Assembly (NCBI GenBank): GCA_043764895.1 | Contig: JAYUJY010000194.1 | Coordinates: 61,631-125,630, forward strand | Direction of reading: 5' to 3' | DNA length: 64,000 nt | From: JAAFJU01 sp043764895 | Lineage (GTDB): Bacteria; Cyanobacteriota; Cyanobacteriia; Leptolyngbyales; Leptolyngbyaceae | In this document: positions 35,890-43,656 of the stretch, piece after piece | Position numbering within the stretch: position 1 is the first letter of the stretch | Layout of the letters: every line of letters starts with the position of its first letter | Program-made: the position numbers and the translations under genes | The notes under the pieces: model-generated | The model's database searches: none | Told to the model about the DNA's origin: nothing | What the model saw: only the letters and a program-made list of their open reading frames with translations

Positions 35890-37869
35890 ATGGGATCCGA
35901 AATTCTCAACTATTTTCTAAAAACTACAAAAGTGCTATATTGCAAACCATTATACAAAGGGAGTCATAGACTTTACCATATGAAAAGTTTCCGCATCAAT
36001 TCTACATATAAGTTTTTACTCAAAATAATTTCTTCTTACACAATACTTTTACCCTCTCTAGTAATTATTTATATTCTGATTGCATTTTCAGTTAATGTCC
36101 CAATCCTTGACCAGTGGATTGTACCTGGATTTCTGTTCAGACGTCTTGATGAAAACGGTTCTATAGGGTTCTCTGATCTTTTTGCTCAGCACAATGAAAG
36201 TCGCCTTGTCTTTTCACGAATTTTCTTTCTTGTGACTGCATATTTAACTCATTGGGATATTCGTTATGAGCTTTTGGCCATTTTCCTAGCTGCTTGCCAA
36301 GTTGCAATTAACATAGCTTCAATTCTTAGACGAACGATTCAAGATAGTAAAATTGCAGTATTTCTATCTTTTTCTATGGGCATGCTAGTCTTTTCGATTG
36401 CACAGTATGAGAATTGGATGTGGGGAATTCAACTTGTATATTTTATACCCATTCTCTGCCTAACGACAGGCATTATTATTCTATATTCCAATTTATCGTT
36501 GATTTGTAAAATAATTCTGCTACTGGTACTCTCAACATTGGCAACTTTTTCTTACTCAAACGGGATGCTGTGCTGGGCTTTGTTTCCTCTTGCATCAGCA
36601 CTAATTCTAGATTGGAAATCATGGCAGAAATGCTGGAATGCTGTATTGATTTGGTTAGTAAGCACTGTTCTAAATCTTGGATTATATTTCTGGGGATATC
36701 AAAAACCTTCACATCACCCAAGTTTAGCCTCTGCGTTTACACAGCCCATAGAGACATTAGAGTTTGTACTCGCATTTTTAGGATCGCCGCTGAGTGGTGG
36801 GAATTTAATGCTCGCTGTGGCCATTGGAGGAATGAGTATCTTGCTCGCAGCTTTTGTTGGCCTACTAATCTGGAAAACCAAAAATAGAGAAGTTGTTAGG
36901 TTGTCAGGTGCTTGGATCACGATCGCAGCTTACGTACTGTTGAGTGCTTTGATTACGATGGTAGGACGGCTAGGATTTGGGATGGCTATGGCGTTATCAC
37001 CTCGCTACACAACCTTTTCTTTGTATTGGTATGTTGCTTTATTGGGACTATTAGGCGTAACGATGGAAAATTTAACATCCTTACCATCTTCAAAAAAATT
37101 GTTGAGAAAAATTAAGACTAAATCTAAATCTTGGATCGCATTGATTAGTGTCACATCTATTTTCCTTTCTCTTCACATTCTAGTGCAGCCAGCTTATCTT
37201 GAGGCACTTGACTATACTGTTCGAAATCGCCTCTACGCCATGTCTTGTCTAAGCTATATTGATTACGTTGATGATATTTGTGTCCGTGATTCAATCTATC
37301 CTGTTTTAGAGCTTCTTCCAGGGAAGAGCCTGAGTCCGATCGTTGAAAGCGCTAAAAAATTAGGTATTCTGACGAATGATAGATTTGCAAAAAGTCCTCT
37401 GCTAACTTTGGATGAGCGAAATATTACGGAGGGGCAATATGGTTATTTCGATGCAATGAAGAAGACATTTCCAGGAAAAACCTATCAAATTGGCTCGCTT
37501 AGTATTCCCGCAGCGTTAGATTCAGATACCTATCTCGTGTCAGGATGGTCAATTTTATATGGATCTCAAAGAGCGGCAGATGCAGTCCTCTTGGCATATC
37601 AGGTAGAACCCCAAAAAATCAACTCTCAGAACATTGTGTTAGATCAATATCGTGTCTTTGCAGTCTCATCAGTACAAGGCGATCGTCCAGACATTGTAAA
37701 GGCTAAATCAGAAGGAGGGTATCTCCGATCGGGCTGGCTTACACAATTTAAGCGATCATCTTTACCTAAGCAAAGGCTCCGTATCCGAGCTTGGTCTTAC
37801 GACGCCCGAAATAAGATCGCTTATCCATTGGCAGGAGTTCAAAATTTAGATGCTTCTGAATCGCAATAA
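35890..37869 (+). CDS. Large multi-pass membrane protein, possible GT-C-like enzyme
   Basis: A protein of 659 residues that I cannot assign to a named family. About ten hydrophobic segments occupy residues 40-440, and a soluble C-terminal domain of about 200 residues follows, probably outside. An early loop reads NVPILDQWIVPG, then LFAQHNESRLVFSRIFFL. An acidic residue with His/Asn in the first extracytoplasmic loop is reminiscent of GT-C glycosyltransferases that use polyprenyl-phosphate sugars, and a supplier of that type is encoded at 32779. The resemblance is weak. A later Met31 could be the true start, since neither has a clear ribosome binding site. It lies in the AT-rich island of glycan genes. 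Confidence 0.7.
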   Translation: MGSEILNYFLKTTKVLYCKPLYKGSHRLYHMKSFRINSTYKFLLKIISSYTILLPSLVIIYILIAFSVNVPILDQWIVPGFLFRRLDENGSIGFSDLFAQHNESRLVFSRIFFLVTAYLTHWDIRYELLAIFLAACQVAINIASILRRTIQDSKIAVFLSFSMGMLVFSIAQYENWMWGIQLVYFIPILCLTTGIIILYSNLSLICKIILLLVLSTLATFSYSNGMLCWALFPLASALILDWKSWQKCWNAVLIWLVSTVLNLGLYFWGYQKPSHHPSLASAFTQPIETLEFVLAFLGSPLSGGNLMLAVAIGGMSILLAAFVGLLIWKTKNREVVRLSGAWITIAAYVLLSALITMVGRLGFGMAMALSPRYTTFSLYWYVALLGLLGVTMENLTSLPSSKKLLRKIKTKSKSWIALISVTSIFLSLHILVQPAYLEALDYTVRNRLYAMSCLSYIDYVDDICVRDSIYPVLELLPGKSLSPIVESAKKLGILTNDRFAKSPLLTLDERNITEGQYGYFDAMKKTFPGKTYQIGSLSIPAALDSDTYLVSGWSILYGSQRAADAVLLAYQVEPQKINSQNIVLDQYRVFAVSSVQGDRPDIVKAKSEGGYLRSGWLTQFKRSSLPKQRLRIRAWSYDARNKIAYPLAGVQNLDASESQ

Positions 37870-37884
37870 TGCTGTCCCCAGAAG

Positions 37885-39666
37885 ATGGCTAAATTAAGCT
37901 CAAAAGATATGTACCGATCGATCCTTCAATTCCTCATCCGCACTCTCAAAACTCCACATTTCTCACGCTTCCGCCCGACTTGGGACAAACTTAAACGTCA
38001 TTTCGACTACCCAAAATGGCAACAACTCCAAACGCGATCGCCCACCCAAAGGCTCCCACATCATCCTCTCATCAGCGTCATCCTGCCCACCTACAACACT
38101 CCATCCGCCTTTCTCAAAGCAGCGATCGAATCGGTCATCGACCAAAGCTACCCGGATTGGGAACTTTGCATTGCCGACGATGCCTCGACTGAACGGCACG
38201 TTCGTGAACTCTTAACGCAGTACCAGGACCAAGACGATCGGATTAAAGTCACCTTTCGCCTCCAAAACGGACACATTTCGGCTTGCTCTAATTCGGCGCT
38301 GGCGATCGCCACTGGAGCATTTGTTGCACTGCTCGATCACGATGATTTGCTCAGCCCTGATGCCCTTTATGAGGTGGCCGCGTTGATCAATCAGCATCCG
38401 GAGGCAGACCTGATCTACAGCGATGAAGACATGATCAACTCAAGAGGACGCCGTATTAAGCCCGTCTTTAAGCCCGACTGGTGTCCCGATTCTTTTCTTT
38501 CTCGGATGTATACTTGTCATCTGGGTGTTTATCGTCGTAGTCTTCTGACTCGGATCGGTGGCTTTCGGGTGGGGTCCGAAGGGAGCCAAGATTACGACCT
38601 CGTGCTTCGCTTCAGTGAGCACACCCCACATATTTTCCATATCCCAAAAATCCTGTATCACTGGCGGATTCACCCCACCTCCTCCGCAACCAACACCACC
38701 GCCAAGCCCTATGCCTACGAAGCAGGACGCAAAGCCATTCACGATGCCATTCATCGTCGAAATGAACCCGGACAGGTTTTGGAGATTCCTGGCTACCCTG
38801 GACGCTACACCGTTCGATATCAGATTTCAGACCCTAAACCTGTCAGCATTATCATTCCGACCCGAGACCTTGCGCCGATGCTCGATCGCTGCCTCACCTC
38901 CATCACCCAGATCACGACTTACCCTCATTACGAAATCATCCTGGTTGATAATGGCAGTCAGGAATCCAGCACCTTTAAGCTGTTCAACAGGTGGCAGGAA
39001 ACGCTCGGCGACAGGCTTCGCATTTTGCCGTTAGATATCCCGTTCAACTATCCCACGCTCAATAACTATGGAGTAGACCAATCAAAAAGCGAGTATCTGT
39101 TATTTCTCAACAACGACACTGAAGTTATTTCGCCCGATTGGATTACGGGGATGGTCGAGCAGGCTCAGCGATCGAGCATTGGAGCCGTGGGTGCTAGATT
39201 GCTCTATCCCGATAACACCATCCAACATGCCGGAATCATCGCCGGAATCCGAGGCGGTGTGGGGCATAGTCATCGCTATTACCCCAGCTCGGCAACAGGA
39301 TACATGGACCAAATCAAAACCATTAGCAACTATTCAGCCGTCACCGCTGCTTGCTTGATGTGTCGTCGGGAGTTATTTAATGCGGTCGGCGGGTTTGATT
39401 CGAGCTTTGCGGTGGATGGCAATGATGTGGATCTGTGCTTCAAGTTTTTAGAGGCAGGATACCGAAATGTTTATCTGCCCCATGTGACGCTCTATCACCA
39501 CGAATCTAAAAGCCGAGGCTACAACGACACAGCGGAAAAACGATCGCGCGGGCGGGAAGAACGCGATAGGTTAGCCCAAAAATGGCGATCGCTTATCGAC
39601 CATGACCCCTGCTACAGTCCAAATCTCAGCCGTCAGGATGGAAATTACAGCCTACGAATAGAGTGA
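37885..39666 (+). CDS. Tandem-domain GT2 glycosyltransferase (paralogue)
   Basis: A protein of 593 residues with two GT-A domains closely similar to the protein encoded at 29710-31656. Shared stretches include SVILPTYNTP, WELCIADDAST, LLDHDDLLSPDALYE, IYSDED, EGSQDYDLVLRF, ILYHWRIHP and NDVDLCFKFLEAGYRNVYL. The N-terminal FWK motif of the other copy is absent here. The DNA is much richer in G+C and in HIP1 octamers than the copy in the island. The two therefore have different histories, or one has ameliorated. It probably adds two sugars in glycan assembly; donors are unknown. Confidence 0.87.
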   Translation: MAKLSSKDMYRSILQFLIRTLKTPHFSRFRPTWDKLKRHFDYPKWQQLQTRSPTQRLPHHPLISVILPTYNTPSAFLKAAIESVIDQSYPDWELCIADDASTERHVRELLTQYQDQDDRIKVTFRLQNGHISACSNSALAIATGAFVALLDHDDLLSPDALYEVAALINQHPEADLIYSDEDMINSRGRRIKPVFKPDWCPDSFLSRMYTCHLGVYRRSLLTRIGGFRVGSEGSQDYDLVLRFSEHTPHIFHIPKILYHWRIHPTSSATNTTAKPYAYEAGRKAIHDAIHRRNEPGQVLEIPGYPGRYTVRYQISDPKPVSIIIPTRDLAPMLDRCLTSITQITTYPHYEIILVDNGSQESSTFKLFNRWQETLGDRLRILPLDIPFNYPTLNNYGVDQSKSEYLLFLNNDTEVISPDWITGMVEQAQRSSIGAVGARLLYPDNTIQHAGIIAGIRGGVGHSHRYYPSSATGYMDQIKTISNYSAVTAACLMCRRELFNAVGGFDSSFAVDGNDVDLCFKFLEAGYRNVYLPHVTLYHHESKSRGYNDTAEKRSRGREERDRLAQKWRSLIDHDPCYSPNLSRQDGNYSLRIE

Positions 39667-39691
39667 CCGTCAAACTGGGGAACTTTATAAT
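39663..39691 (+). promoter_or_regulatory. Candidate promoter of the GDP-mannose-dehydratase-like gene
   Basis: GTGACC (39663-39668), 17 bases, TATAAT (39686-39691), 32 bases before the next start. The -10 box is perfect and the -35 matches at four of six positions. It overlaps the stop codon of the upstream gene. Confidence 0.45.
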
Positions 39692-39723
39692 GGTAAAGAG
39701 AAAATAGATATCTGTAATTCGTT

Positions 39724-40695
39724 ATGACTAAGAATGCACTGATCACGGGATTGACCGGACAAGATGGCTCTTACCTGGCCGAATTACTCTTAGAAAAGGG
39801 GTATGAAGTGTATGGACTGGTCCGGCGATCGAGTTCTAGTAACTTAGGCCGGATTTCTCACTTTAGTAAAAACGTGCATATTCTTTCGGGTGACCTGCTG
39901 GATCAATCGTCACTCATGGACGTGATTACCGAGTCTCAACCCGACGAAATCTACAATCTGGCGTCTCAAAGCTACGTGCCGCTGTCTTGGACTCAACCCG
40001 CCCTCACAGCAGAGTACACGGCTCTAGGCGTCTCCCGGTTGCTGGAGTCGATTCGTCGGTGTAAGCCGGATGCGAAGTTTTATCAGGCGTCGAGTAGTGA
40101 AGTGTTTGGACAACCCGATGAGTCGCCGCAGACGGAGCGCACGGCGTTTCGTCCGCGTAATCCCTACGGCGTTGCCAAAGCCTATGCCCATTGGATGACC
40201 GTTAATTACCGCCAGCAGTACAAGCTCTATGCCTGCTGTGGAATTACCTACACCCATGAATCGCCTCGTCGGGGCACGGAGTTTGTGTTTCGGAAGATTA
40301 CGCGGACAGCGGCGATGGTGAAGCTGGGGATGGCCACGGAGCTAAAACTTGGGAACCTAGACGCTGTGCGGGATTGGTGCTACGCAAAAGATGTGGTGAA
40401 GGCAATGTGGCTGATGTTGCAACAGGAGGTTGCGGATGATTACATTATCGCGAGCGGACAGGTGCATTCGGTCAAGGAGCTAGTGAGCTATGCCTTTGAG
40501 ACGGTGGGCTTGAACTGGGAAGACTATGTGTCGGTGGATGCCGATTTCTATCGTCCGGATGAAGACGTCCAGTTAGTGGGTTGCCGGGATAAGGCGAAGC
40601 GGGATCTCCATTGGGAACCGGAACATTCGTTGAAACAGCTCGTGGAACTGATGGTGGAGTATGAGCTGAAAGATCTAAGCGATTCGAGGCGTTAA
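39724..40695 (+). CDS. GDP-mannose 4,6-dehydratase family protein
   Basis: A short-chain dehydrogenase-type sugar nucleotide enzyme of 323 residues. The NAD(P) motif is GLTGQDGSY (9-17), the catalytic set is Ser124/Ser125-Glu126 in QASSSEVFG and Tyr148-x3-Lys152 in NPYGVAK, and the substrate segment is THESPRRGTEFVFRKIT. These match GDP-mannose 4,6-dehydratase, which makes GDP-4-keto-6-deoxymannose. It is about 35 residues shorter than the canonical gmd encoded at 52323 and lacks the FNTDRIDHIY stretch after the first RR motif. No reductase or epimerase gene is adjacent, so the final sugar (rhamnose, fucose, perosamine or other) is open. Confidence 0.82.
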   Translation: MTKNALITGLTGQDGSYLAELLLEKGYEVYGLVRRSSSSNLGRISHFSKNVHILSGDLLDQSSLMDVITESQPDEIYNLASQSYVPLSWTQPALTAEYTALGVSRLLESIRRCKPDAKFYQASSSEVFGQPDESPQTERTAFRPRNPYGVAKAYAHWMTVNYRQQYKLYACCGITYTHESPRRGTEFVFRKITRTAAMVKLGMATELKLGNLDAVRDWCYAKDVVKAMWLMLQQEVADDYIIASGQVHSVKELVSYAFETVGLNWEDYVSVDADFYRPDEDVQLVGCRDKAKRDLHWEPEHSLKQLVELMVEYELKDLSDSRR

Positions 40696-40711
40696 AGATC
40701 TCGAAGAAAGC

Positions 40712-40734
40712 CCCCCAGCACCTAATTCTGGGGG
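40712..40734. terminator. Hairpin after the dehydratase gene
   Basis: CCCCCAG (40712-40718) pairs with CTGGGGG (40728-40734). No T run follows on the plus strand; a pyrimidine-rich tract lies on the other side. It may be a terminator of low efficiency, at the end of the polysaccharide locus. Confidence 0.45.
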
Positions 40735-40808
40735 AGCAGCAAAAGGTTCGTAACCGATCGCCCCATTTTGGGATTACTGACAGTGATCACGTTAGTGTCA
40801 GCCCACTC

Positions 40809-41525
40809 ATGGTTTATCAGTTACGCATTATCGATATGCCCGAGACCGAGCGCCCTCGTGAACGCCTTGCTGCCTTGGGGTCTCGGGTGTTGTCGTCGGC
40901 AGAACTGTTGGCGATTTTGTTGGGGACGGGGCAGGGGGCGGGGAAGCTCTCGGCAGTGGGACTGGGCCATTTGATTTTGAAAGAGTTTAGTGCCTTTAAC
41001 CGAGATCCAATAGCCGTCTTGCGGGAAGCGAGCCTCGCCGAACTGACCCAAATTCATGGCATTGGTCCGGCTAAGGCGACGACGATTTTGGCGGCGATCG
41101 AACTGGGGAAACGCGCCTATCAATTTCGCCCAACGGATAAAATAATCGTCAACGATCCGTCCATCGCAGCAGCGGCATTGAGCGGTGAACTGATGTGGCG
41201 ATCGCAGGAGCGATTTGCGGTGGTGCTGCTGGATATTACCAATGCCATTATGGGGAGCAAAGTCGTTACGATCGGGACCGCGACCGAAACCCTAGCGCAT
41301 CCGAGAGAAATCTTCCGTGAAGCCATTAAGCAGGGTGCGGCGCAGATTATTATTGCCCACAACCATCCGTCAGGCAGCTTAGAGCCAAGCCGAGAAGACA
41401 TTGACCTGACCAAACGATTGCTGGAAGTGGCCGAAATTGTGGCGATTCCGGTGCTGGATCATTTAATTTTAGGCAAAGGTGATTTTGTTAGTTTGCGTGA
41501 AAAGACAGCCCTTTGGAATTCATAG
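40809..41525 (+). CDS. radC: RadC family protein (JAB/MPN domain)
   Basis: A protein of 238 residues. The N-terminal helix-hairpin-helix part includes ELTQIHGIGPAKATTILAAIELGKR. The C-terminal JAB domain has the metal motif HNHPSGSLEPSREDIDLT and an upstream catalytic-type Glu in the ITNAIMGSKVVTIGTATETL region. RadC proteins are widespread; the old DNA-repair role was not confirmed in E. coli, and the biochemical activity remains unclear. Normal length for the family. It stands between the glycan locus and a convergent small gene and shows no sign of transfer. Confidence 0.92.
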   Translation: MVYQLRIIDMPETERPRERLAALGSRVLSSAELLAILLGTGQGAGKLSAVGLGHLILKEFSAFNRDPIAVLREASLAELTQIHGIGPAKATTILAAIELGKRAYQFRPTDKIIVNDPSIAAAALSGELMWRSQERFAVVLLDITNAIMGSKVVTIGTATETLAHPREIFREAIKQGAAQIIIAHNHPSGSLEPSREDIDLTKRLLEVAEIVAIPVLDHLILGKGDFVSLREKTALWNS

Positions 41526-41530
41526 GTGCG

Positions 41531-41998
41531 CTAACGTTTTTGAAGTGGCGTCACCATCAGCCGAAATGCGCCGCCTGCCGTTTCGCCAAACGATCGAACC
41601 CGCACAATGTAGGATCCCGTTTTGACCACCCGCATAAACAACAGTGAGTTTGAGGTGCCGTCGGGACCATCGTCATTCTCGGCCACCGTCACGCCCTCTT
41701 TGGTCATCAGAACCACCATGGGATCGAAGGTTTCTGACATGAGGTCGATCGCCACTTGATCCCCAGCTTTAAGGTCGATGGCATAGTCCCGCGCAAAACT
41801 TCCCTGTCCGGTGGGAATATCGCGATCGCTCAGGGTGTCCTTAAGTTCTTGCCCGAGGATAAGGGGCAATGGGTTGTACACCAGAGCGGCAATGCTAGGA
41901 AGTGCCGTTAAGAAAATGGTCCCGATAGCCAAGCCTAACCGAGAGGTTAGATCGTTAGAAACCCGAGAAAATTGATTGGTCATTGAAGCCTGTCTCAT
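41531..41998 (-). CDS. Secreted PPC-domain protein
   Basis: A protein of 155 residues. A hydrophobic N-terminal segment (LGLAIGTIFLTALPSIAALV) should act as a signal. The rest is one beta-sandwich of the bacterial pre-peptidase C-terminal (PPC) type: ELKDTLSDRDIPTGQGSF, RDYAIDLKAGDQVAIDLMS, FDPMVVLMTKEG, ENDDGPDGTSNSLLFMRVVK and GSYIVRVRSFGETAGGAFRL. PPC domains usually hang on secreted proteases and bind ligands or stabilise; here one stands alone. A second Met at residue 6 is preceded by ACAGG and may be the real start. It is 23 nt downstream of the DsbA-like gene on the same strand. Confidence 0.78.
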   Translation of the reverse strand: MRQASMTNQFSRVSNDLTSRLGLAIGTIFLTALPSIAALVYNPLPLILGQELKDTLSDRDIPTGQGSFARDYAIDLKAGDQVAIDLMSETFDPMVVLMTKEGVTVAENDDGPDGTSNSLLFMRVVKTGSYIVRVRSFGETAGGAFRLMVTPLQKR

Positions 41999-42021
41999 GT
42001 CATCGTCTCAATTCGCAGAAA

Positions 42022-42789
42022 TTATTTTGCAGCAGTCAGTCGTTTTTCTAATTCTGTCACTGGAACGGCACCCGAAAGTGGTTCCCCGTTGAAAATCATA
42101 AATGGCGTCCCTTCAATGCCTAGCGACTCACCCAGTTTTTGATCCGTTTCAATGGCGCGGGTGGCTTGAGGCGAACTGCGATCGCGATTGAACTTGGCGA
42201 TATCTAGGTTTAGGGTTTTGGCAATGGCACCATAGGTTTCGTCATTCAAATTTTTTTGCTGGTCAAATAGTGCATTGTGATACTCCCAAAATTTACCCTG
42301 CTGTTGCGCGGCCCAAGAGGCTTTGGCGGCAGGAAGAGCTTCAGCGTGGATTTGGGTCAGGGGAAAATGTTTGTAGATCAGCTTGACGCGATCGGGATAT
42401 TTATCGACAAAGGTCTTAAGGTTTTTTCGAGCGGAGGCGCAGTATGGACATTGAAAATCTGAGAACTCGACAAGCAGTAGTTTGCCCTCGCCATAGGTTG
42501 GAGACTGGCCGATCGCGACTTTTGGATCAGTCTTGAATTTTTGAAAACCCGTCTGTTGAGCTTGCTGGGCCTTAAGTTGTTCCTCTTTTTGATACTTCCG
42601 CAAGGTGTCTAAGACAACCTCCGGATTTTTCCGAATGACCTCCAGCACCTGCTTCTCAAACTGCGAATCCACCTTTGTATCGGCCTTTGCATCGGCCTGG
42701 ACGGGGGTCTGGGTGCAGCTTATCAATAGCAGGGATAAACAAAGGGCGACGAGGAATGATGGTGAAGTCAGAGAAAATAATTTCATCAA
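42022..42789 (-). CDS. DsbA-family thiol oxidoreductase, probable lipoprotein
   Basis: A protein of 255 residues. The signal segment LVALCLSLLLISC ends in a good lipobox, so it is likely anchored in the membrane by a lipidated Cys. A charged linker helix (FEKQVLEVIRKNPEVVLDTL) precedes a thioredoxin-fold domain with active site CPYC in FSDFQCPYCASARKNL. The DsbA helical insertion and the cis-Pro loop (LGIEGTPFMIFNGEPLSG) follow. This layout matches DSBA-like thioredoxin proteins (BdbD/ScsC-like). Its role is disulphide exchange in exported proteins. It probably shares a transcript with the PPC-domain gene downstream. Confidence 0.9.
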   Translation of the reverse strand: MMKLFSLTSPSFLVALCLSLLLISCTQTPVQADAKADTKVDSQFEKQVLEVIRKNPEVVLDTLRKYQKEEQLKAQQAQQTGFQKFKTDPKVAIGQSPTYGEGKLLLVEFSDFQCPYCASARKNLKTFVDKYPDRVKLIYKHFPLTQIHAEALPAAKASWAAQQQGKFWEYHNALFDQQKNLNDETYGAIAKTLNLDIAKFNRDRSSPQATRAIETDQKLGESLGIEGTPFMIFNGEPLSGAVPVTELEKRLTAAK

Positions 42790-42852
42790 AGATAGTCCAG
42801 GGAAAAGTAGCTATAGATGTGGCCAGACGGAAAAAATTGTCTCACGAAACCG

Positions 42853-43587
42853 CTAAATCTGCGTCGGGTCCACCCCGATCGATCGCAAGTACTCGGCCAT
42901 TCGATTCGATCGATCGCGTTCGAGAGTCACCTCTTGAATGGCTTGGTCAGCGCGTTGCTGCTCTTGATTTGCACGGAGTTCTTCGAGATCTGCCCGTTTG
43001 CGTTCGACGTCTGCGACCCGATCGAGTTCGACTGAACTGAGGAACCGCCGATCGTCAGGACGATAGATTTCTAGGTCGCCATTCGCCTGCGTAAATCGAA
43101 CGCCCAATAAAGGACTCACCCAGCCTTCCATGTTAGCGATCGCAATCAACTGATCCCCACTCCGAATCCAGCCTGTCAGACGAAATCGGTCGGGATCGTA
43201 GATGTAATATTCCTCGACGCCATATTTCTGGTAGAACTCTCGTTTTTCGGCCATTTCTCGCTTGGTATTGCTGGGCGATAGGATTTCAAATGCGACTTGG
43301 GGACCGATGCCTTTTTCCTTCCACTGCTGGTATGAACCGCGATCGCCTCTAGGCCGACCGAAAACTACCATCACATCGGGAGCTTGGCAAATCTGTGAGT
43401 TTCCCTCCACCGGATACCACATCAAATCGCCCGCAATGAAAACATCAAGATTTGCTGCGAGCCAGATCTCTAGATTTTCCTTAATCGTCACAATCCAGCG
43501 ATATTGTCGGGTGTTGTCAGACATGGGTTTTCCATCACTTTCGGGATAAAACAGCGCTTGGGTCTCTACGATCGACGCGTAATTCAT
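42853..43587 (-). CDS. Uma2 family (DUF820) putative endonuclease
   Basis: A protein of 244 residues of the large cyanobacterial Uma2/DUF820 family, with a restriction-endonuclease-like core. Visible pieces are QAPDVMVVFG (the Asp of the PD motif), QVAFEILSPSNTKREMAEKREFYQKYGVEEYYIYDPD (the E-x-K-like core) and a C-terminal charged coiled-coil tail (ELDRVADVERKRADLEELRA, RADQAIQEVTLERDRSNRMA). The family is highly expanded in cyanobacteria, and its function is unproven. Some members have been suggested to act as homing or mobile nucleases. A second member lies at 63038-63706. Six perfect heptamer repeats lie just upstream of its start. Confidence 0.85.
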   Translation of the reverse strand: MNYASIVETQALFYPESDGKPMSDNTRQYRWIVTIKENLEIWLAANLDVFIAGDLMWYPVEGNSQICQAPDVMVVFGRPRGDRGSYQQWKEKGIGPQVAFEILSPSNTKREMAEKREFYQKYGVEEYYIYDPDRFRLTGWIRSGDQLIAIANMEGWVSPLLGVRFTQANGDLEIYRPDDRRFLSSVELDRVADVERKRADLEELRANQEQQRADQAIQEVTLERDRSNRMAEYLRSIGVDPTQI

Positions 43588-43600
43588 GGGATTACCTCAA

Positions 43601-43656
43601 GAATTGAGAATTGAGAATTGAGAATTGAGAATTGAGAATTGAGGATTGGGGATTAG
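43601..43656. repeat. Heptanucleotide tandem repeat (GAATTGA)
   Basis: Six perfect copies of GAATTGA (43601-43642) are followed by two degenerate copies, GGATTGG and GGATTAG, running into the stop codon of the M16 peptidase gene. It fits the short tandem heptamer (STRR) class known in cyanobacteria. Copy number is likely to vary between strains. Confidence 0.9.

Noticed and set aside
43601..43656. CRISPR array
   Set aside because: The repeats are seven bases with no spacers; no other array-like pattern was seen in the window.
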